Positions 33,549 through 43,600 of a stretch of DNA of 64,000 bases are shown piece after piece. Source of the stretch: Anthostomella pinea (taxonomy: Eukaryota; Ascomycota; Sordariomycetes; Xylariales; Xylariaceae); the NCBI GenBank assembly GCA_963556695.1, contig CAUWAG010000007.1:248001-312000 (forward strand). The letters run 5' to 3'. The position numbers and the translations under genes were made by a program. Each line of letters opens with the position of its first letter. The first letter of the stretch is position 1. Under the pieces are notes generated by a model. That model was not told the DNA's origin. It saw only the letters and a program-made list of their open reading frames with translations, and ran no database searches.

Positions 33549-34687
33549 ATGACCGTAGACAAAGCGGCGCCGTTTGTGATCCCGACGATCGACGTTGCAC
33601 CGTATCTGCAGGACCCATCGTCGGCGGCCTCGGCCCGAGTCGTCGAAGCCGCCCGGGAGGCCTGCATCACCAGCGGCTTCTTCCAGATAGTCAACCACGG
33701 CATCGCGAAAGAGCTACAGCAGTCCGTGCTGAAGTCCAGTGAGGCCTTCTTCGCGCTGCCCTTGGAAGAGAAGAGAAAGCTGCTGCACCCAACCCTGAAG
33801 AATAGGGGATACGAGCTCATCGGCTCTCAGGCCTTACAGGAGGGCGCCCTGCCGGATCTGAAGGAGGTGACATCCCGCCTCGATCCTGCAAAGCTTCTTT
33901 CTGTCAACCTGACCTGATGGCCACTAATGCATGATGACCGTCAGGCGTTCTACGTCGGGCAGCACATTCCGCAGGACGATGAGCGGTCAAGAAAGCATCC
34001 CCATCTGATTGGGCCCAACATCTTCCCGCCAGCGTTTCCAGACGAGGTCATGAAGGTGCCGACAGAGGCCTACTACCGGGAGCTCTTCGGCCTCTCATGT
34101 AAGGTCATGGAGGTTCTGGCCAAGGGTCTGCCATACGGGGACGACATCTTCGTGCCGTTCACCTCGAACGACCCTGTCTGCTCCATCAGACTGCTGCACT
34201 ACCCTCCCCAGAAATCGACCGACGCACGACAGCTTGGCGCAGGCGCCCACACGGATTTCGGTCAGTCCGCTCGCTGCCTTGTCAGCCCCAACCCTCTTCC
34301 GTGGGAATGACTGAGGTGCTAACACAAGCTACAGGTGCGATCACGCTGTTGTGGCAGGACATGTCCGGGGGGCTCGAGGTCTACAACCGCGCCACCGACG
34401 AATGGATCCCGGTAGACCCCAACCCGGATAGCTACGTGGTCAACATCGGCGACATGCTCTCCATGTGGACCAAGAACGAATACAAATCCACTGTGCACCG
34501 CGTCACCAACAAGAGCAGCGGCGACCGGTACTCGGTGCCCTTCTTCTTTGACGGCAACACCGATGTCAAACTCGACCCGTTCGACGGCAGCGAGCCGATC
34601 GGTGGGAAGGCCCTGACGGCCGAGGAGCACATGTTGGAACGGTTCGGCACTACGTATGGGCGGGTCGAGAAAGCGACCGCCGGCTGA
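33549..34687 (+). CDS. 2-oxoglutarate/Fe(II)-dependent oxygenase, isopenicillin-N-synthase-like
   Basis: Three exons: 33549-33866, 33945-34260 and 34335-34687. The introns are 78 nt (GTGACA...GTCAG) and 74 nt (GTCAGT...CTACAG, branch TGCTAACAC), giving 328 residues. The N-terminal DIOX_N region has IPTIDVAPYL and ACITSGFFQIVNHGI. The catalytic jelly roll carries the iron ligands H-x-D in GAHTDFGAITLLWQD (split by intron 2) and the distal His in STVHRV. The 2-oxoglutarate-binding Arg and Ser are in RYSVPFFF. All catalytic residues are present. Relatives hydroxylate or desaturate small molecules (for example IPNS and gibberellin oxidase types), but the substrate cannot be inferred. It is convergent with the DAL5-type permease gene 430 bp downstream, which may be a metabolic pairing. 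Cytosolic by default, since there is no signal peptide. Confidence 0.93.
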
Positions 34688-35115
34688 TCTCGACATGTCC
34701 GAGGGAGAAGCTCAAGAGCGCCATATGTTTCCGGTACACTATAAGGAGTGCCCCGATGCCGGTGATGTTGGAAGCAGCCGCCTCGACCAAGGAAAGGGCA
34801 GCTTGGCAAGGCCTGAGAGGTTGGCCGTGTAATAGGTACAGTAAGCGTCATGTGCCGAGTCTTGTGCTTCCTGGGTTGTCGGATATGTTATGGATTCTCC
34901 CAAAGGCCCATTCTTGAAGAAACGGTAATGACACCGTGAGGTAGGAGACAGGGCGGTCGACAAGGCCAAGCATGATTTGCCCATGTGCGTGGTTGGTCTG
35001 AATGGGTCGGTTTACTATGTACCGCACAGTTTAGCAGTCGAGACAAACATTGTGAGCGCGATTCCCATTGACCGGATTAATGTACATCCCCGAGCTTTCA
35101 ATAGCCAGGGCTCCA
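34688..35115. other. shared 3' intergenic region
   Basis: This short stretch separates two convergent genes and should hold both transcript ends. Nothing coding is seen. Confidence 0.55.
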
Positions 35116-36970
35116 TCATAGGAAGTTTCTGAAGCCGTAGCCATCGTTCTCGACGCCAATCGAGCCCTGCTTCGGATCAAGGCCTGCCCGACGAGCCTCC
35201 TCGTCCATCCTCTCGAACTTCTTATTTTCCCAGCCAAGATGTGTCCGCAGGGCCAAGGCCAAGAGGGCATTCAGAAACATAAAGCCGGCGCAGATGCTCA
35301 TGCCCTCGACGAAATAAGGCGCATTACGTGTCGGGAACACGCGAGTCCCCAGCAGTGGCCCACACTGCCCGATGACGTTGAGTAGTACTATACTAGCACC
35401 CCTCTTGGAATCACTGCCCTGGTTATTGACGGTCCAGGGGAGAATGTTGGAGATGGCTGGAAACACACCAGCAGCGGCGAGGAAGACACCAAAGTATCGC
35501 ACCCCAACGCTCTTGCATGTCGCCAAGAGGACGTATCCAATGCCGGCGACGAGCGAGAGGCCAATGATCATCAACCCACGCTGGCGAGTTCTGTCGGCAA
35601 TCCAGGTGGTGCCGATGCATACCAAGAACGAGAGGAAGTAGGGCGGCGCACTTAGGCCCTGGGCGTTGATGGCTGTGAAGCCCATGTTCTGGAGGATCGA
35701 CGGCAGGAACACGGGCAGACTGCTGAACGAGACTATCTTGCGTGGTTAGCCAGTTGACGCTTGATCATGGCGCAAAACCCACCGTTGCAGCTGAAGTACA
35801 TCAGAGGCGGTATCCAGGTTTTGATGTCCATTAGTGACATGACAATGTCCTTGAAATTCACGTGTCCGATGCGTGAAGCTCCTTCACTGCCAGTCTGTTG
35901 AATGGCTCGATTCTTGGCAACCTCCCTCTCCCCAGGGCGCAGAAAGCGCGCCGTGTCAGGCGAGTCTGGCAGGTATCTATAGGCGATGAAGGCCAGCAGA
36001 ATGGAAGGTATTCCTTCCACGATGAAGAGAACCCTCCAGTTCGCGATAACCGGGTGGCCAGAGGTAATGCCGTACGCCAGAGCTCCCGCAAAGGTGGTGG
36101 CGAGGGGTGCGGCAGAGAGGAAGAGGCCGCAGCGGAAACCAAGTTCGTGTCGCTTATAGAAGAATGAGAGCAAGTAGGGGATACCGGGCCCGTACCCTGC
36201 CTCGGCCGCGGCCATGAAGAACCGGCATGCCATCAGACCCTGCCAGTTGAATGCCGCGGCTTGCAGTGTTGAAGCCAGACCCCTAGGCACAGTCTGAGTA
36301 CTGGGAGTGCATCCCATCCTGTGGGGGTGTACTTACCACACAAGTACGCAACTAAAGGCCCAGATGTGTCTAGCCAGGGAGTCAGAATAGAGGCCCGAAT
36401 AGGTTTCTGGTGGGTTGGGAGAACGCACGGAGGTATTGCCTTCCACATCAGCGCACACCACTCGAAGAGGACTACAGAATGTTATTCGAGCTCAGATGGG
36501 GTACAGGCGGCTATCGAGGACGGTATACTGACTATAGGGTATGTAGAATATGGTCAACAACCACTTTGGCGCTGTGTCAGCGAGCCTGCCAGTCGGATCG
36601 AGGACTGAGATCGCACCTGATACTGTTCGTCGTCGAACCCGAGGTCCTTGCCCCTACATCAAGAAAGACCAAAGTCAGTATGCGTTGAAAAACCCGCGAT
36701 GGCAATATTCACGTACATTCCCGCGGTCTGCGCATTCCCAATGTTGGATCGATCCAGGAAAGCAACGAGGTCTGGTCTCTGGTCAGCACCGTGCCGGGAA
36801 ATGAGGACTGCGGTACACTCACATAGGCCCATGACCAAGGGGATCAAGACTCGGTCTATCTTGTTCCGGACTTGCTTCTCGATAAGAGGGTCAATCTGGA
36901 CATCTGGCTCGGACTGCGATGGCTTCTCCCCGGGCTCTTGGGCCGCCTCGTCCATGCTGGTGATATCCAT
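35116..36970 (-). CDS. MFS permease of the allantoate (DAL5 / anion:cation symporter) family, eight exons
   Basis: Exons are 36970-36823, 36771-36717, 36653-36617, 36563-36533, 36471-36429, 36369-36337, 36282-35783 and 35732-35116. All introns are 49-63 nt with GT...AG ends, and the frame is kept throughout, giving 487 residues. Family landmarks are KIDRVLIPLVMGLYLVAFLDR followed by SNIGNAQ, DLGFDDEQYQWLLTIFYIPYI, KAIPPHIWAFSCVLVWGL, GPGIPYLLSFFYKRHELGFR, and FMFLNALLALALR near the end, with about twelve hydrophobic helices. DAL5-family carriers take up allantoate, ureidosuccinate, vitamins or small organic acids at the plasma membrane. Exons 2-6 are only 31-55 nt, unusually fragmented for a fungal gene. 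Because of this fragmentation the 5' half is invisible to simple ORF searches. I chose the ATG giving MDITSMDEAAQ; an in-frame codon further upstream is not ATG. Confidence 0.92.
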
Positions 36971-36974
36971 GCGG

Positions 36975-37004
36975 GCGATGGCGATGGCGATGGCGATGGC
37001 TATG
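36975..37004. repeat. GCGATG microsatellite just upstream of the permease start
   Basis: Four perfect GCGATG copies and one variant (GCTATG) lie immediately before the ATG of the DAL5-type gene. On the minus strand in the permease frame they would encode alternating Ile and Ala if translation began further upstream. Sequence length may vary between strains. Confidence 0.8.
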
Positions 37005-38292
37005 TCTTGAGTGCCAACGCCTGGCAAATGCGAACCTGTTGAATTTGGAGATGGGAGATGCGAGATGGAGAATGGAGATTGGAGACTGGAGATTGGGCGG
37101 GCGCCGCTGGAACTCTAAATACTTAGTAAAGGCAAACCCGAGGAGGCGGAGGGGCTCGGGGGTCTCTTATACATATGTACTATGTCATTCCCATGGAACC
37201 TCCGCAGTTGGGGATTAGGTAGGTGAGGTAGTCAGTCTGCAATAGGTAAGTAGCGGGGAATGGTGACAATAACCTATAACCTACCCTACCCTACCCCACA
37301 CCGCCGCAGAGCTGCAGCGGAGGCATCCCCGGACCCCAAGTCCGGGGAACACCCACTGTGTGGCTAAGTAATAGGGGGGTTTGCCAAGTATGCCTCAAAT
37401 TCATGGCTACTACCGGAAGTTCAGCCAGGATGGATTCATCCTTGGCCCAACCTGGAACGCTATGTCTGGAATAGAACTAATCATGTGACAAGTCGTGGAT
37501 TCCATCACCTCAATATGACTGTTCATTTCCCTACGCCGCACAGGGTTTCTTAGCAGTGCCAAGCAGCAGTTATCGGCCTAGAAATACCTACCACACATAT
37601 CATGCGAAGATGCCGTCTGGTCTATGATACAGTGACACAGGAAAACTATTAATGTACGGGCCTTGTCATACCGTCTGTAGTCACCAGAAGGCCCGCAGCG
37701 GTTTCGGTGAAGGTATCGAACTCCTGCCCAGCCCCTTTTCTATGACCTACTAACCATGTCCCCGGATTACTCTCTACGGTTCGGTCGCCAAATTACACGT
37801 AGTAGTTGATTCCCTCGCGGCGATTGCCAGTGAAAGTCATACATGTAGTATCCCTAGGCGAATTGTAGAATTGAGGGCTCGTGTGAAAGGTCTCCGCAAA
37901 AGGTCTCCGGACAAACCTATTGTAGTCGTGCTAGCACTTGATGCTCAACTGGTGGACTCGACACTTGGCGTCGACCGCAACCATCACAGAGCCAACTCGA
38001 TTTTCTCTTGTATTTTTGTCCAAAAGTTCGTCCTTCATTCATTCATTCTTCAGTTTCGATGATGCACTGCCTAGACCATCCCTTGTTCCTATGTCCCACG
38101 TGAGATATGACAGGAAAGCTCTCTTTGTCCACAACTTCGACACTGCGCTGAAACAAAGCGCACTGCCTCTTCCAGAGTAGACAAAAAGGCAGAAAGACAA
38201 CATGAAGTATATATATAGTATGAGGAGAAACGGCGCAAGGCAGTCGCTCCAGTCGGCAAACCCCTAGAGACTATCGACGCAAGCGTACCATA
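37005..38292. other. divergent promoter region
   Basis: The region between the permease (leftward) and HIT (rightward) genes. It includes a run of GGAGATGGGAGATGCGAGATGGAGAATGGAGATTGGAGA-type imperfect repeats near 37045-37095 (purine-rich on the plus strand) and a CCTACCCTACCC run near 37280. A TATATATAG sequence lies at 38211-38219, about 75 bp before the HIT ATG. No gene is seen. Confidence 0.5.
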
Positions 38293-39039
38293 ATGGAAGG
38301 AGACCACACAGGATACGAGTCGGAACGCCGAAACCTGGAGCGCAACTTTAAAGGGAAGACGGACAAGATCAAGAGACAGTACGAGCTATTCTGGCAGCAG
38401 GCGACGGCCAAGGCGGACGTCGACGCATACCTGAACGCCGTCGCGGACCATGACTACCCGAAGCTTCCCAAATGGATCTCCAAGGTGACTCCGTTCACAC
38501 ACTGGAAGGGCCCCTGCTTCGCCGAGAGCGATCGAGCACTACTGATCGGGAACCGGGCCTCTTTCGACACGGTCCAGTACGACAAGCCGGAGCAAGCCGG
38601 CATGTCCATGATCCACCTCCTGTGCATACCCAAGACCGGCATCTTCAACGGCGTGGGCCTGGACAGCGGCAGTGTCTCCATCATCGACCACATGGTGCAG
38701 CTCTTCAAGAGTGCCTGGACGGACGCCGAGACGCGGCGGGGCGTGCTCTGCCACCAGCGAGAGGCCATCGAGCGCCGCAACCAGGAGAATCCGGACGAGG
38801 AGGCCCATGCTACGGCCATGGAGCACTACGGCGAGCTGGAAGACATGATCGACGATCTCGGCCCTGACGACTTCCACTTCGGACTGCACCTCTGGCCGGA
38901 CCACAGCGTTGGCCACCTGCATCTCCACGTCATTGCGGCTCCGTGGGCCTGTCGCCAGTACAGCACGTCGCACCATGACAAGAAGACCAAGGACGCATTC
39001 GAAGTGCGTGACTACATCAAGAGCGTCGCCAATGCCTAG
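38293..39039 (+). CDS. HIT-superfamily nucleotide hydrolase/transferase
   Basis: A single-exon frame of 248 residues. The histidine triad motif is GHLHLHVIAAPW at about residues 209-220, preceded by FHFGLHLWPDHSV, which matches the H-phi-H-phi-H-phi-phi pattern with the middle-to-last His as nucleophile. The N-terminal 50 residues are charged and helical (KGKTDKIKRQYELFWQQA), and MSMIHLLCIPK occurs at about residues 104-114, the usual HIT core strand. HIT proteins hydrolyse nucleotide phosphoramidates, dinucleotides or cap remnants. The extended N-terminus and the insert around residues 150-200 set it apart from small Hint-type proteins, and I cannot tell the subfamily. Downstream, the ketopantoate-reductase-like gene is convergent. 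Confidence 0.88.
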   Translation: MEGDHTGYESERRNLERNFKGKTDKIKRQYELFWQQATAKADVDAYLNAVADHDYPKLPKWISKVTPFTHWKGPCFAESDRALLIGNRASFDTVQYDKPEQAGMSMIHLLCIPKTGIFNGVGLDSGSVSIIDHMVQLFKSAWTDAETRRGVLCHQREAIERRNQENPDEEAHATAMEHYGELEDMIDDLGPDDFHFGLHLWPDHSVGHLHLHVIAAPWACRQYSTSHHDKKTKDAFEVRDYIKSVANA

Positions 39040-39390
39040 ATAGACGGTGGAGTATAATTGATTCGCTGACATGTCCTGTATTTGTGCGTCGTAACCAAGA
39101 TGATGCATTTGTTCAGTGATATTTCTTGCCGTGCGTTTCGGGGGTTCTGTCCCTGGCGAGTTCGGAAGTGTCCTGCATACCTCACATACTAGACCGCGTT
39201 ACATGAATGGCCGAATTACCCCCATGCTTTGTGTTGTACCCATGACATCTGGGCGTACCTTTGATCGGCACCAAACCTTTCGAGCTGTGGTGAGGCCTCA
39301 TCATATAGCCTGAAAGCGACGTGATAAAGCTTTTAAGCGAGGAGTTGCACCACCCCCTGGACGAGTGGCGTAAGCTTACCGAATCATCCC
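39040..39390. other. shared 3' intergenic region
   Basis: This lies between two convergent genes and should hold their transcript ends; no other feature is seen. Confidence 0.5.
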
Positions 39391-40643
39391 TCAGAGTTTC
39401 TCCTTTGCCTTGTTTGCCTCCCGAACCGACTGCATACTCCTCAACAGCGCGTACATGGTCTGCAACTTGGGCATCTCCACGCCGGCCCTCCTCGCGATCC
39501 TGATGGGGTTTCCCAGGATCACCTCCAGCTCCATGGGCCGGCCTGCCTCCCAATCGAGCAGCATACTCGGCTTGGCACCGGGATTCCTCTCGGTGCTCTT
39601 GATGATCTTGTCGGGCTTGGCCACGCTCGCGGGCAGTGGCGTCCCCAGGACCTTGGGTGCAGCGTTCCAAACCTCGTTCATGATGCCCGTGATGTGTTTT
39701 CGTAGCTCCGGGTCGGTCAGCTGGTCTGCGTTGCCGCGGCCGCCGGAGACGACGGCGGTGGGGTTGAAGGCTGCGTTGATACACAGCTTGTGCCATCGGA
39801 TGGTCTGCAACTCGAGTTCCGTGTGGGTTTCGACGTCGCGGATGCCGCCGTGGGTTGTCCACCAATGCGACAGATGTTGCATGCATTGGTGACCTCGCCG
39901 TGTAAGCTCGTGCGTATCCTGCGACTGGCCGGCGGGTGCGCCTAGTCCATAACTGTAGGGACCGAGGCTGATCCTCGTCCACCTGTTCTGCCGTATAACG
40001 CCCTGCTTGATCTGTTCGGCGCTGATGATGGTCACGGCGCTGACGATGGGATTCAGTGGGAAGCGGTTGCGATACGGTTCTTCGACGCCAACGCCATTCT
40101 GGATCAAGACAATGCAGGTGTTGGCGGATACGAGCGGCGCGATCAATGCGGCATCGTCAGTCCTGTCCGGCAGCGCCTTGGTGGTGACGACGATGTAGTC
40201 CCATCCGGCACTCGGCGCGGGCTGCGAAGGGGGGTGTGTCGAGGAGGGCGAGTTCGGCACGGCTGCAGACACGGAAGGGAAGACGGCATAGGGTGTGAAG
40301 GTGTAGTCGCCGAAGGTGTGGGTTTGCAGCGACACGCCCGAGGCTGCAATGGTCGCGTAGTTGGATCGGGCCGTGAGCGAGGTGTAGATGTTTTGCGAGG
40401 GCTACAAAAAGGCGGGCCATCAGCCACGAGACACGAGACACCAGACACCAGACAGCCTGACTACCTAGGTAGATTGAACGTACTTGGTGCAACCGTGAGG
40501 CGTAGAAACAGCCGACGGCGCCGGCGCCGACGAACAGGATGTGTACCGGCACTGGCCTTGACCGGGGCCGCTTAGCTGGGACTGGGTGCGTGTGAGGGAC
40601 CGGCGTCGTCAGGACTCGGAACTCACTGGCTTCTCGACGCCAT
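39391..40643 (-). CDS. 2-dehydropantoate 2-reductase (ApbA/PanE) family protein
   Basis: Three exons in my model: 40643-40627, 40556-40484 and 40401-39391. The introns are 70 nt (GTGAGT...TCAAG) and 81 nt (GTACGT...TTGTAG), giving 366 residues. The N-terminal Rossmann motif HILFVGAGAVGCFYASRLHQ binds NADPH. VVTTKALPDR and QNGVGVEEPYR follow, and the C-terminal domain has the catalytic Lys/Asn region RWHKLCINAAFNP. Family enzymes reduce ketopantoate to pantoate in coenzyme A synthesis, but fungi have several paralogues acting on other 2-oxo acids. The long insert SSTHPPSQPAPSAG before the WDYIVVTTK strand is atypical. The short first exon is the least certain part: the second exon has no ATG in frame, and an ATG at 40643 followed by a good donor solves this. 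Confidence 0.87.
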
Positions 40644-43600
40644 GGTCAATGGTCAGTCATGCAGATTCTGGTGGCTGCTTGGCTACCTCTCACCGGGTGG
40701 GAAGCGGTCAGGTCAGGTCCAGGTGGATGGATGACAACAGTTGACGGCGGCGGTCTAAAGGTTCCATTCCGACGATGACCGCCAAGCTATGAGGGAGGAG
40801 CTCGGGCCGCGTGTCTCCTTCGAAGTTCTCCCGTCCCCATCCCCAACCATCCTGCCACCGTGCCATCTTAGGTATATACCCACGTACCTCTAATGCCTAT
40901 GCAGTAGGTCCACTACATATATATAGTTGACGTTGAGAGTGCAGTGCAATCATATGAGGGGTGTTGTCTGACTCTGGGTGTCTTAGTATCGACTCCTAGG
41001 TATACTAACGTTACTTCTCCCTGGGCTGTTACTCGACCAGGCTGCCTACATAGATCATAGATTTCATCAAAAGCTTGCTTCCATCAAGCTTTCGGGCACA
41101 TCGCTAGCTTGTCATGTGCAGAATGACAACCATGATCGCGACCGGCACCACGCCAAGCTTCGAACCCCCTCTCCCACTGCACGCTGCAGAACTCGTCTGA
41201 GCTGCAGTGCTCCTCTATAAGCTGAACATCTCCTCCCCATCGTGCATCGATCCGTCAAGCCTGCCTGCCTACTTACTCCTCGCCGACTTCTCGCGGATCG
41301 CGGCCGAAGGTGTTCGAAAGCCGCCCATCGCATCTGACGACATGCCTATGGTGCGACTGCCGCACGTTACACAGGCTTGACCAGAGGCCCGGCAGAGGCA
41401 AGGCATGTACGGGTGCGGCGTCCGAGGCATCGTCCAACGGCCCCGACGGGTCTGCGGATCCGGCAGGCCCCATCACCGCCAGCATCGGCACCGGATGTCG
41501 TGAGGAGCCTCCTGATTCCGTACCAGGGACGACGCAGACGCAGACTCGTTGTTGCCTCTTGCTGAGCGGCGTCGTCTCTCGACGTTCCGAGTCCGGCCAT
41601 GACTTGGCGTGAGAAGAAGCCCCTCGCCGCTCGGCCATGGGCCCTGTGGGCTGTCATGGCATGTCCCAGCCACGCTTTGGTCTCACGTCAGCCACAGATT
41701 ACCACTGCAGACATGCAAACAAGCCTTGGGTGCATCAGTCCCGTTGCTTCCGGTGTCATGGTGACCCGTACTGGCCTTGGGGACCGCGCCACTGGTCAGG
41801 ACTCAGCACCGGGCCATGCTGCATGTAGGTCGAGTGCTTATCTCTCTCGTCTCGCCCAGACCTCCGCGGGGATTTAGCTGGTCAGCTCGACCGTCTAGAT
41901 GCGGCCGATGGTGACAGCATGATAGCCTCATCGTGATGGCTGCAAGCAGCACCCCGGGAACTGAGTCGACCACGCTGGCTCCTCACACTTCTCCGGGACA
42001 GCCTCAACAAATGCTGCCCACCCAAGTGCCGAGTGCCTTGAACGGTGGCTTTACGGATGACCTACTGCCAAGCGACAACAACGTATTGGCACAGCCGGCC
42101 AGTGCCGTCGGCATCTCTTGGCTAGATGTAGATGTAGATATAGATCACATCCTTGACCGGCCGCATTAGTTTCGCATTGGGCCTACCGGCTCGTCATGGC
42201 ATATCTGAACTGGCTCATCTACGATAGAGTCATCCCACCTGTCTGTCTGTAGGAACCAGTTTCGTAGCATGTTGGCCAGTGTGCTTCGCAAGCCATGACT
42301 GCGCTACGGCTACAAGGAAATCACATGCTGGTGTTGATTGGCGTCGAGCAGCTGAGCACGCATTCCGTTATCGCAAGTCCTGGTTCCCGGTCAAGACCAT
42401 CCGTCGTCATCCTGTATCCTGATGGCGCGCGTGTGGTTGGCGTGAGACCACCAACCCCGCAAGATCTACCCCCCCCCCACGACGCAGCTTATCTCACGGC
42501 TAGAAAAATACCCCGGGCTGCCAACGACTGCTGGTGGAGGGCTGGAACTCACCAGCGGCGAACCTCATGCTGGTGCGTGGCGACGACCATAGAGGGACGG
42601 GCACTGTGTTGTTACTGACGCGCAAGAGGTACCAACCGGCCCGGTGTTATGGTTCCCCCTGCCGCATAAGGGGCGGCAGGTGATTGCTCATGTACCTAGC
42701 TGCCGTGTTGCCGGCCGTGGCAGTGTACCTGTCGTCGGGTACGTACCGGGGTGTGACTCGAAGAGGAGTGTACCGGCCGAGTGCACTGTGAAACTTGTCG
42801 GAACTTAATGGGGAGGCTTGGGGCGGCTATCTGGAATCGATTGTCAAGCTAACCGTGCTCGCGTCCAACTGCTGGATACGATGCGGTCGCTCTTTCGACT
42901 CGTCGAGCTGGCCGTCCCTGAGCCTAGACCTGCCACTCACTCACATACTCACAATACCTCGGAACACACAGTACGCAACGCGCTGGGAGAGAAGCTCCCG
43001 GCCACTTCGAGTATGCATCATGTATTGACGGAGAACAGCACTAGTGCCCATCGAGAGCTCACGGGGCAGTCCAGCCTTGCGCTATCTACCCTCTTGCAAG
43101 CCGTATGGGTGCATCTCCGCTCCGCTAGATGCCAAGCAGAGATATCCGCTCAAGGAAAAACGGTCTGGTGCAGCGGGGTGCTTACATCTGGGAGCTTGTC
43201 CCTTGGGCTGAATCGCGGGGGCTGTGGAACAGAAGATACGCCCACTTTCAGACTCGGTGAAGTAGCTCGCTCCATTGTGTTAGCTTTGCCAGCAGCTACA
43301 CAACCATTCCCGTCCGAAGTCCGATCTCGACCACGAATAGAAGATGGACTCGTGATGCCTTCTGGTTACGGCAGAAACACCCAATTACTTGCCATTGCGA
43401 TAGTCTAGTCTAGACATTCTGTTCCTTGGATCCGTATCCCGCTTGCACTTGGTGATAGAAGGTGTCCTCACCATGTGATATGGTGCTACGGGCCGCAAGC
43501 CTCCATTGGGCAGCTAGTTGTTTCCGTGCCTCGTGCAAACCCAACTCTGTATGAGCTTGCCGATTTCATCTGGGATCAAGTCAAAATGCAAAGAGGACGT

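Noticed and set aside
42818..43408. 196-codon plus-strand frame
   Set aside because: It begins with TTG rather than ATG, no complete domain can be built, and only a faint resemblance to fungal regulators is seen.
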